Shown here piece by piece: positions 14,901 through 20,006 of a DNA stretch of 20,006 nt (its first letter is position 1; each line of letters starts with the position of its first letter). Below the pieces are notes generated by a model. That model did no database searches and was not told where the DNA came from. It was given only the letters and a program-made list of their open reading frames with translations. Position numbers and translations under genes: made by a program. Source of the DNA: Candidatus Cloacimonadota bacterium. Its GTDB lineage: Bacteria > Cloacimonadota > Cloacimonadia > Cloacimonadales > TCS61. The stretch lies in NCBI GenBank assembly GCA_027064945.1, contig JAMOPB010000047.1, forward strand, positions 1-20,006, in the 5' to 3' direction.

Positions 14901-15058
14901 CTAGTACAAGTGTTGGTTCTCAAGATAGAATGGTTATCCGTGGTGGAAGTTGGGAGATGTCAGCAGAATCTCTTAGAAATGCTAATCGTAGCATGTGTAA
15001 ACCAAGATTAATTTATGGTAGAGTTAATTCATCTATCGGATTTAGAATTGCAAAATAA
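11954..15058 (+). CDS. Large lipoprotein with fibronectin-like repeats and a C-terminal FGE-sulfatase (SUMF1/GldK-type) domain
   Basis: A 1034-residue protein with a lipoprotein signal (LILALMSSLLFFVGC, Cys25). An acidic N-terminal region of about 140 residues comes next. Five divergent Ig/FN3-like repeats (about 166-632) each end in a YYWRV...WSE...FTT pattern, and one further FN3 domain follows (about 636-724). The C-terminal domain (about 734-1034) belongs to the formylglycine-generating-enzyme-like superfamily: VPAGTFTMGSSEGD, IGKTEITNAQFVEI, YHLPTEAEWEYTAKY, DLAGNVWEWCNDVY, RGGSW and IGFRIAK. The segment after RGGSW lacks both catalytic cysteines of true FGE, so a structural or ligand-binding role is likelier than formylglycine synthesis. 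It is probably exposed at the cell surface or in the periplasm. It is the second gene of the lipoprotein pair and is followed by a terminator. Confidence 0.88.
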   Translation: MKKFKNTKILLILALMSSLLFFVGCEDDETTSPDEVVLDGVDILLINVWDKFELQEDGDVVIPVLTEESALEITKHDMKIAGISVKPEDSEIYFEDNQIYLLQDDVKTYLYDYYYNRSSKALWLLSETSDTNTIVDSLGESIDPMNIDEVDLDSFDLYFVKGEGPKLTLLEPGFGYKVNTLEPEFEWNEYIGADEYNIVCAKDSLFENIVFDDIEDSESYTFDEELDNFTDYYWKVKANNSVWSETWKFTTNYVVSLVNPQNDFSASLRPHFAWNELDGASEYTIQVSESGDFDPVLYENSSSDTFFDVPTSLEAEKTYYWRVKTDTSGENWSEIRLFHTDILVTLSSPSDEATEVGVPVEFSWVPLDNANTYTIQVASDEDFENIVLDEEIDASTNPDSWTENNILTASDDGYYWRMTSDVALPIEGNDNWSEVFSFTTNSGVLVNSPEDGSTEGVIVKFEWEEYPDATEYEIQVAADDNFSDIVAEKTIIEEDGDLPTECISEIDFDLNTTYYWRIKADNSEWSGIRSFTTIAEYNSNLGSVQLLFPENDTENDVVKQIPQFLWERLGSSDFYRIQVSDSESFDNILITHVGEARSFTIDEEDAFDYGDVYYWRVRSEISNWSEVFGFRVKTAVPDNFVLEAVSAFKADLTWDDVTYFETAFAIERSNSADGPFELVGTSQPDYNNFVDYNLTENTTYYYRGRTYSQVDTSAYWPVLEVTTSTFALENEPELVTVPAGTFTMGSSEGDDDENPIHDVTISNDFEIGKTEITNAQFVEIINWATGKGMISHVYDPVNNPITYSDGFGLVDIAEDLALFIKTDGDCKISFSTNAKKFVVEEGFENYAVTDVTWFGAALYANTLSEINGLTPVYDYWNSSCNIDITTGNGYHLPTEAEWEYTAKYNDGRNYPWGNEEPTHDLANFYNNETTDNGIAPVGSYSGDNALGIQDLAGNVWEWCNDVYSADYYSESAATDPMGPETSTSTSVGSQDRMVIRGGSWEMSAESLRNANRSMCKPRLIYGRVNSSIGFRIAK
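12449..13849 (+). repeat. Five in-frame protein repeats (Ig/FN3-like, about 90-100 residues each)
   Basis: Within the second lipoprotein gene, five repeats carry the motif YYW[KR] near residues 232, 319, 414, 514 and 613. Each is followed after 7-18 residues by W-S and then an aromatic-rich F-x-x strand. The repeat starts share a strand of the type F.W..L..A..Y.IQV. Similarity is clear in protein but weak in DNA, so these are old duplications rather than recent or slipping copies. Confidence 0.8.
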
Positions 15059-15083
15059 CTAAATTCATTGGAATAAAAAATAT

Positions 15084-15112
15084 AGAGGTGTCGAAAGGCA
15101 CCTCTTTTTTTT
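15084..15112 (+). terminator. Intrinsic terminator after the lipoprotein genes
   Basis: The stem AGAGGTGTC (15084-15092) pairs with GGCACCTCT (15097-15105), nine pairs with one G-U, around a stable GAAA tetraloop. A run of eight T follows (15105-15112). It lies 26 bases after the lipoprotein stop codon and marks the end of that transcript. The 171 bases from here to rnfC must hold the rnf promoter, but I could not find a convincing -35/-10 pair there. Confidence 0.9.
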
Positions 15113-15283
15113 ATGAGATAAAACTAATAATTTTACGTAATTACAAAGATATTTCACTTCATATAAAAAAATACTTGATTGAATAAACTCGATTACATTT
15201 GTTGTTGGAAAATATGTATTTAAGTGACCTCAGATATATTGTTGCTTAATAATGCTTCAAATTAATAAATAAAAGGAGAAATT

Positions 15284-16600
15284 ATGGGTTTAAAGACATT
15301 CCCTGGCGGAATTCATCCAGCAGATTCCAAAAGCTATGCTGAAAATGCTGCAATCGAGACCATGCCACTACCTAAAAAAGTGGTAATTCCTCTTTCTCAG
15401 CATATAGGAGCTCCTGCAAAAGCTTGTGTGAAAGTTGGTGATGAAGTTCTTGCCGGGCAGGTTATCGCAGAAGCAGGTGGTTTTGTTTCGATTCCTATGC
15501 ATGCGTCTATTTCCGGCAAGATTACCAAAATTGATCTATTCGACCATCCAAGTGGAATAAAATCACCGGCTATAGAAATCACCGGTAACGGTGAAGATAA
15601 TTGGGTAAAACTAAGCGATGATAATGTAGAAACACTTTCAGTTGATGAATTAAAAAAACGTATTTCTGCTGCCGGAGTTTGTGGAATGGGAGGAGCAGGT
15701 TTCCCAACACATGTAAAATTATCACCACCGGCTGAAAATCCAATTGATACTGTAATATTGAATGGAGTAGAATGCGAACCTTATCTTACTGCAGATTACA
15801 GAATTATGCTTGAAAGAGCAGAAGATATTATTGCCGGTTTGAAAATATTAATGAAAACCGTAAATGCAAAAAAAGGTATCATTGGTATTGAGGCAAACAA
15901 GCCTAAAGCAATTAAACATATGAAAGAATTAGTTAAAAATGAAACTAATATTTCTGTTGTTTCGCTAAAAGTTAAATATCCTCAAGGTGCTGAAAAACAA
16001 CTGATTTATGCAACTACAAAAAGAAAGGTTCCAAATAAAGGCGGATTGCCAATGCAAGTTGGCGTTGTAGTTCAAAATGTTGGAACTGCTGTTGCTGTTT
16101 ATGAAGCTTGCCGTTATGAAAAACCTTTGATTGAGAGAATTATCACAGTTACAGGTAAGATTGTAAAAAATCCTAAAAATCTAAAAGCTAGGATTGGAAC
16201 AAAATACAGTGATTTATTAGAGTATTGTGGTGGAACGAGCGAAGAGATAGGAAAGGCTATTTCCGGTGGTCCTATGATGGGTGCTGCTGTACCGAATTTA
16301 GAAGCACCTATGGCAAAAACCAGTTCAGGATTACTTATTTTTAATCGTGCTGAAGCACATAAAGAAGACGAAAGCACTTGCATTCGCTGTGGTAGATGCG
16401 TAGATGTTTGCCCAATGAATATTGTTCCTAGCCTGATCGTGCATAATGTTAGATATGATGATATTGATGAAGCTGAGAGATATGGAGTTATGGATTGCAT
16501 AAAATGTGGTAGTTGTGCATACGTATGTCCTTCTCATATTAAATTAATACAGTGGATCGATATTGGTAAATTAAAAGTATCACAGAAAAATAGAAAATAA
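15284..16600 (+). CDS. rnfC: Rnf complex subunit RnfC (iron-sulfur, NADH/flavin-binding)
   Basis: RnfC is the peripheral subunit that exchanges electrons with NAD(H) in the ferredoxin:NAD+ oxidoreductase, an ion-pumping membrane complex. The 438-residue protein has an N-terminal RnfC barrel-sandwich region (about 30-100). The flavin/nucleotide-binding core includes GVCGMGGAGFPTHVKL (131-146) and VILNGVECEPYLTADYRIML (157-176), followed by an SLBB-like segment. Two 4Fe-4S motifs are seen: Cys366, 369, 372, 376 (CIRCGRCVDVCP) and Cys405, 408, 411, 415 (CIKCGSCAYVCP). It lacks the long C-terminal repeat tail found in some proteobacterial RnfC. The start is set by AAGGAGAA before ATG 15284. It leads the operon. 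Confidence 0.96.
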   Translation: MGLKTFPGGIHPADSKSYAENAAIETMPLPKKVVIPLSQHIGAPAKACVKVGDEVLAGQVIAEAGGFVSIPMHASISGKITKIDLFDHPSGIKSPAIEITGNGEDNWVKLSDDNVETLSVDELKKRISAAGVCGMGGAGFPTHVKLSPPAENPIDTVILNGVECEPYLTADYRIMLERAEDIIAGLKILMKTVNAKKGIIGIEANKPKAIKHMKELVKNETNISVVSLKVKYPQGAEKQLIYATTKRKVPNKGGLPMQVGVVVQNVGTAVAVYEACRYEKPLIERIITVTGKIVKNPKNLKARIGTKYSDLLEYCGGTSEEIGKAISGGPMMGAAVPNLEAPMAKTSSGLLIFNRAEAHKEDESTCIRCGRCVDVCPMNIVPSLIVHNVRYDDIDEAERYGVMDCIKCGSCAYVCPSHIKLIQWIDIGKLKVSQKNRK

Positions 16601-16612
16601 ATATTTGTTATA

Positions 16613-16660
16613 AAAAATCAAATGTTTATAGAGAGTATTTTTGGGTAACATTTGATTTTT
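16613..16660 (+). promoter_or_regulatory. Long AT-rich inverted repeat between rnfC and rnfD
   Basis: AAAAATCAAATGTT (16613-16626) and AACATTTGATTTTT (16647-16660) form a perfect 14-bp stem around a 20-base loop. The right arm ends in five T, nine bases before the rnfD ribosome binding site GGAGG. It could be a weak intra-operon attenuator, an mRNA processing or stability element that sets the RnfC:RnfD ratio, or a protein-binding site. The low GC makes an efficient terminator unlikely. Confidence 0.5.
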
Positions 16661-16677
16661 AATAAAATGGAGGATTT

Positions 16678-17736
16678 ATGAATAATAATTTTGCAGTATC
16701 AGCAGCTCCACATTTGAAACAGAAAATTTCTGTAAGTTCTGTGATGTGGCAAGTGGTTTTTGCACTGATGCCTGCTTTAGTTGTTGCTGTGTATTTCTTT
16801 GGAATTAACGCATTGTTACTATCATTATATGGAGTAACAGCGGCTGTAATTACAGAAGCGTTGATTCAAAAATTCAGAGGTGTACCGGTTACGATTAAAG
16901 ATGGTAGTGCAGTAATCACCGGCTTGTTGGTTACATTTAATATTAACGTGGCAGCTCCTTGGTGGATTCCCGTAATTGGATCTATATTTGCCATAGCTAT
17001 CGGTAAACAAGTTTTTGGTGGTTTAGGCTTCAATATTTTTAATCCTGCACTTTTAGCCAGAGCTTTCTTAATGGCTAGTTGGCCAAGCTTAATGACTGCC
17101 GGATGGACTCCTACAAAATTGGGATCATTAAGTGGAATTACAAATTTTGAAACTTTGTCTGCAAAGGCTCAAACATTAATTACATCCGCTACTCCTTTGA
17201 ATGTAGCAAAAACTATTAGAAATGTAGATTTTTTAGGCTCAGCTGAGACTAATTTGATGATGAATAAATTAGCTGAATTTGCAACTTTGAAAAATCTATT
17301 CTGGGGAAATATTGGTGGTGTGATTGGAGAAGTAAGTGTAGCTGCTTTATTAATCGGTGCGGCTTTTTTAGCTTACAAACATATTATTGAATGGAGAATT
17401 CCTGTAAGTTATATCGGAACAGTATTTGTTCTTACATATATTTTTGGTGGAACTGAAGGTCTTTTCTCAGCATCAATTTTACTTCCATTTTTCCATATTT
17501 TCGCAGGCGGACTTATTTTGGGTGCTTTTTTCATGGCAACCGATATGGTTACTTCGCCTGTAACTAAGAAAGGTAGAATCATTTTTGGAATTGGATGCGG
17601 TGTGCTTACCGTTGTAATTCGTTTAGTGGGTGGTTATCCGGAAGGTGTTTCTTACTCTATTCTTCTTATGAATATCGTAGTTCCATTAATTGATCGTTTT
17701 ACAGTTCCAAAGGCATTTGGGGAGGTAAAAAAATGA
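16678..17736 (+). CDS. rnfD: Rnf complex membrane subunit RnfD
   Basis: RnfD is an integral membrane subunit that carries a covalent FMN and takes part in the ion-translocating path. The 352-residue protein is rich in hydrophobic helices (for example MWQVVFALMPALVVAVYFFG, 23-42). It has the NqrB/RnfD family motifs KDGSAVITGLLVTFNI (74-89) and GGLGFNIFNPALLARAFL (114-131). SATPL at 170-174 fits the flavinylation site, with Thr172 the likely FMN attachment residue. The ribosome binding site is GGAGG. Its stop codon overlaps the rnfG start (ATGA), so translation of the two is coupled. Confidence 0.96.
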   Translation: MNNNFAVSAAPHLKQKISVSSVMWQVVFALMPALVVAVYFFGINALLLSLYGVTAAVITEALIQKFRGVPVTIKDGSAVITGLLVTFNINVAAPWWIPVIGSIFAIAIGKQVFGGLGFNIFNPALLARAFLMASWPSLMTAGWTPTKLGSLSGITNFETLSAKAQTLITSATPLNVAKTIRNVDFLGSAETNLMMNKLAEFATLKNLFWGNIGGVIGEVSVAALLIGAAFLAYKHIIEWRIPVSYIGTVFVLTYIFGGTEGLFSASILLPFFHIFAGGLILGAFFMATDMVTSPVTKKGRIIFGIGCGVLTVVIRLVGGYPEGVSYSILLMNIVVPLIDRFTVPKAFGEVKK

Positions 17737-18347
17737 AATATTATCTCAAATTAGGCTTTGTTCTTTTTATGATAGCTGCTATTGCTAGTGGGATTTTAGC
17801 TTATATAAACGGTGTAACATTACCAAAAATTCAAGAAAGTGAAAAACAAGCTCAGAATTCTGCTCGTAAGAACGTATTGCCAAATGCAAGCTTTTTCGAA
17901 AAAGATTCATTGGAAGTTAAACTTGAAAAAGATAACAATCCATTGAAAATTCAACAAGAAGCAGATACAGCATGGTTTGAATTTTATCGCGGTTATGATG
18001 ATTCTAAGAATTTGGTTGGATATACTTTCCAAGCTGCAAAATATGGATATAGTAGTGAAGTAAGAACAATGGTCGGGTTAGATAAAGATATGAAAATCAA
18101 TAAAATAGAGATTGTATCTCAAGCTGAAACTCCCGGACTTGGTGCTAAATGTGTTGAGCCATCTTTTGCAAAGAAATATGTAGGATTAAGTAAAGAACAA
18201 TTATTGGTAGATAAGGATGGTGGCACAATTAAAAGCATTACAGGTGCTACAATTTCTACAAGAGCAATTACAGAATCCATTAAATCTGCAGTAGAAACTT
18301 TATCAGCTAATATTGCACCTTCAGCTCAAGGAGGAAATGATGAGTAA
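17733..18347 (+). CDS. rnfG: Rnf complex subunit RnfG (covalent FMN)
   Basis: RnfG is a membrane-anchored flavoprotein subunit. The 204-residue protein has one N-terminal transmembrane helix (about 6-26). Its FMN-binding domain contains AETPGLGAKC (131-140) and SITGATISTRAI (168-179). In that motif Thr173 is the expected phosphoester-linked FMN site, normally attached by an ApbE flavin transferase; no apbE gene lies in this window. It overlaps rnfD by four bases and rnfE by eight, as expected inside a tightly translated operon. Confidence 0.96.
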   Translation: MKYYLKLGFVLFMIAAIASGILAYINGVTLPKIQESEKQAQNSARKNVLPNASFFEKDSLEVKLEKDNNPLKIQQEADTAWFEFYRGYDDSKNLVGYTFQAAKYGYSSEVRTMVGLDKDMKINKIEIVSQAETPGLGAKCVEPSFAKKYVGLSKEQLLVDKDGGTIKSITGATISTRAITESIKSAVETLSANIAPSAQGGNDE

Positions 18348-18927
18348 TTTTAAAGAATTTACAAAAGGCTTAGTCAAAGAAAATCCTGTGTTTGTAATGG
18401 CTTTGGGTTTGTGTCCTACTTTGGGTGTTACATCATCTGTAGCAAATGGTATTGGTATGGGGTTAGCTGCCACATTCGTGTTGGTAATGGCAAATATTAT
18501 TATCTCTTTGATAAAAGATTTAATTCCTACTAAAGTTAGAATCCCGGCTTACATTGTTGTTATTGCTTCCTTTGTAACTATCGTTGATATGGTGATGCAT
18601 GCTTATTTGCCTGCTTTATATAAAAGTTTAGGATTATTTATTCCCTTAATTGTGGTTAACTGTATTATTCTTGGAAGAGCAGAAGCTTTTGCAGGAAAAA
18701 ACAAAGTTATCCCATCAATCTTTGACGGTTTGGGAATGGGACTTGGCTTTACTCTTGCTTTAGTAGTAATTGCATCAGTTCGAGAATTCTTAGGAAATGG
18801 AACATTATTGGGAATTCAAATAATGCCAAGCAGTTATCAACCAATGTTAATAGCAATTCTTGCTCCCGGAGCATTTTTAGTGATGGGATTTTTGATGGCT
18901 ATACTAAATATGTTGAAGAAGAAATAG
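18340..18927 (+). CDS. rnfE: Rnf complex membrane subunit RnfE
   Basis: RnfE is a polytopic membrane subunit that pairs with RnfA around a shared iron-sulfur centre. I start it at ATG 18340, five bases after AAGGAGG (18328-18334). The ATG at 18337 is too close to that site, and more upstream in-frame codons lie inside rnfG without a ribosome binding site. This gives 195 residues. The RnfE-type signature KENPVFVMALGLCPTLGVT (13-31) with Cys25, and VVNCIILGRAEAFA with Cys108, distinguish it from RnfA. The inverted two-half repeat with one cysteine in each half is preserved. Several hydrophobic helices are evident. Confidence 0.95.
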   Translation: MSNFKEFTKGLVKENPVFVMALGLCPTLGVTSSVANGIGMGLAATFVLVMANIIISLIKDLIPTKVRIPAYIVVIASFVTIVDMVMHAYLPALYKSLGLFIPLIVVNCIILGRAEAFAGKNKVIPSIFDGLGMGLGFTLALVVIASVREFLGNGTLLGIQIMPSSYQPMLIAILAPGAFLVMGFLMAILNMLKKK

Positions 18928-18936
18928 GAGATATAG

Positions 18937-19524
18937 ATGGAATTAGCAATTAGAATTTTTTCCATGGCTATTGCAGCCATATTTGTTCAGAACTTTGTAT
19001 TAGCTAGGTTCTTGGGATTATGCCCCTATATCGGAGTGTCAAAAAAATTGGATTCAGCATTAGGAATGGGGATGGCAGTTATTTTTGTAATGACTCTGGC
19101 ATCTACATTTACTTGGCTTATTCAGCATTTTCTACTTATTCCATTGCAAATGGAATTTTTGCAAACAATTGCCTTTATCTTAACTATTGCTTCTTTAGTA
19201 CAATTTGTTGAAATGGTGATTCAAAAGACAGCTCCTGCTTTATATAAAGCATTGGGTGTATTTTTACCATTAATAACAACAAACTGTGCTGTGTTAGGTG
19301 TAGCGATATTGAATGTCCAAGAAGAATATACATTCTTCGGAGCTATTTTAAACGGACTTTTTGCCGGAATCGGTTTTACATTGGTTTTAGTATTGATGGC
19401 TGGTATTCGTGAACGTATGGATAAAGCTGAAGTTCCTGAAGCTATGAAAGGAATGCCAATAGCAATGATTATTGCTGGTGGAATGGCATTAGCTTTTCTT
19501 GGTTTCGCAGGTTTACAATTTTAG
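18937..19524 (+). CDS. rnfA: Rnf complex membrane subunit RnfA
   Basis: A 195-residue polytopic membrane protein, homologous to RnfE and NqrE. The RnfA signature VQNFVLARFLGLCPYIGVSK (17-36) contains Cys29, and LITTNCAVLGVAILNVQEE contains Cys117. In the family these two cysteines, with those of RnfE, bind an iron-sulfur cluster buried in the membrane. About six hydrophobic segments are visible. The gene is nine bases after rnfE with a TAGGAGA ribosome binding site and is followed directly by rnfB. Confidence 0.95.
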   Translation: MELAIRIFSMAIAAIFVQNFVLARFLGLCPYIGVSKKLDSALGMGMAVIFVMTLASTFTWLIQHFLLIPLQMEFLQTIAFILTIASLVQFVEMVIQKTAPALYKALGVFLPLITTNCAVLGVAILNVQEEYTFFGAILNGLFAGIGFTLVLVLMAGIRERMDKAEVPEAMKGMPIAMIIAGGMALAFLGFAGLQF

Positions 19525-19533
19525 GAGGAACTT

Positions 19534-20006
19534 GTGATTATATTATATTCAACAATAGCTTTGGGAAGTTTAGGACTAATTTATGGATTAGTTTTAGCTT
19601 TTGCTTCTAAGAAATTTCATGTGGAAGTAGATCCCAAAATTGAAGAGATAATTGAAATATTGCCAAGTGCAAACTGTGGAGCTTGTGGAATGGCTGGTTG
19701 TGCTGCTTATGCAGAATCAATTGTAGAAAATGATGATGATATTACAAAATGTGCTCCCGGTGGTGATGATGTGATAGCTGCTATCGCTAAGATAATGGGG
19801 AAAGAAGCTTCATCTGCTGATAGAAAAGTTGCTGTGATCCATTGCCAAAGTGGTGGTGATAAAAATACTAAATTACGCTATCAGTATCAGGGAATCTCTA
19901 CTTGTAAAGCAGCTGTGTTGGTTGCTGGTGGTCCAAATTTATGTAGTTTTGGTTGCGTTGGTTTAAACGATTGTGTAGCAGCTTGTAAATTTGATGCATT
20001 GCACGT
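19534..20006 (+). CDS. rnfB: Rnf complex subunit RnfB (ferredoxin-type), partial at the window end
   Basis: RnfB is the iron-sulfur subunit that accepts electrons from reduced ferredoxin. About 157 codons are visible before the window ends. The start is GTG at 19534, five bases after TAGGAGG. A hydrophobic N-terminal anchor (IILYSTIALGSLGLIYGLVL) is followed by the RnfB/Fer4_15 motif LPSANCGACGMAGCAAYAES with a downstream TKCAPGG, which together ligate a 4Fe-4S cluster. Next come HCQSGG, ISTCKAAVLVAGG and CSFGCVGLNDCVAACKFDAL, the first ferredoxin-like motifs. The C-terminal ferredoxin domains lie outside the window. Confidence 0.95.
   Translation, partial: MIILYSTIALGSLGLIYGLVLAFASKKFHVEVDPKIEEIIEILPSANCGACGMAGCAAYAESIVENDDDITKCAPGGDDVIAAIAKIMGKEASSADRKVAVIHCQSGGDKNTKLRYQYQGISTCKAAVLVAGGPNLCSFGCVGLNDCVAACKFDALH

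Noticed and set aside
15113..15283. Search for a promoter or riboswitch ahead of rnfC.
   Set aside because: TTGATT (15175-15180) and several AT-rich blocks are present, but no pair has acceptable spacing and no convincing fold was seen, so nothing is called.
16114..16500. A 128-codon minus-strand ORF antisense to rnfC.
   Set aside because: It lies entirely within a well-conserved plus-strand gene, has no recognisable family features, and is explained by codon usage on the coding strand.
18313..18339. Upstream in-frame starts (TTG 18313, ATG 18337) for rnfE.
   Set aside because: TTG 18313 has no ribosome binding site, and ATG 18337 is only two bases from AAGGAGG. ATG 18340 fits both spacing and family length.

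Overview
This window looks like a stretch of chromosome from an AT-rich, anaerobic, Gram-negative-type bacterium. Nothing in it looks phage-, plasmid- or transposon-derived. Two large lipoproteins carrying Ig/fibronectin-like repeats and a sulfatase-modifying-factor-type domain, an Rnf complex, and the order pheS-pheT-coiled coil-zapA-6S RNA-rny point to the FCB group, most plausibly a Cloacimonadota-like lineage. Strong AGGAGG-type ribosome binding sites precede most genes. That argues against Bacteroidota proper, where Shine-Dalgarno sites are usually weak or absent. The assignment is inferred from gene content, not from a marker tree.

Layout. (1) Positions 1-117 hold the 5' end of a minus-strand gene for a secreted protein. 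Positions 118-694 are a divergent intergenic region that includes a structured leader and a strong intrinsic terminator just ahead of infC. (2) 695-1908 is infC-rpmI-rplT (IF3, L35, L20), closed by a terminator. (3) 1988-9463 is a long, tightly packed run: pheS, pheT, a small coiled-coil protein (possibly ZapB-like), zapA, a 6S-like RNA, rny (RNase Y), a ymdB-type phosphodiesterase and folD. (4) 9540-15058 holds two adjacent genes for very acidic, multidomain lipoproteins behind a plausible promoter, closed by a GAAA-loop terminator. (5) 15284-20006 is the rnf operon in the order rnfC-D-G-E-A-B, with rnfB cut by the window end.

How the parts work together. Block 2 and pheST are translation genes in a classical arrangement. 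zapA with a coiled-coil partner serves division. 6S RNA and RNase Y act on transcription and mRNA turnover. FolD feeds one-carbon folate metabolism. The Rnf complex couples ferredoxin oxidation and NAD+ reduction to ion pumping, which fits an anaerobic fermentative or syntrophic life. The two lipoproteins are probably envelope or surface proteins of unknown role.

Most of the window is ordinary housekeeping DNA, and I see no convincing undescribed multi-gene system. The points most worth checking are: a FolD that lacks the cyclohydrolase lysine; the structured infC leader with a TTG start; a terminator placed just before pheS with no room for a promoter; the 6S-like RNA; and the lipoprotein pair, whose sulfatase-modifying-factor-like domain lacks the catalytic cysteines.
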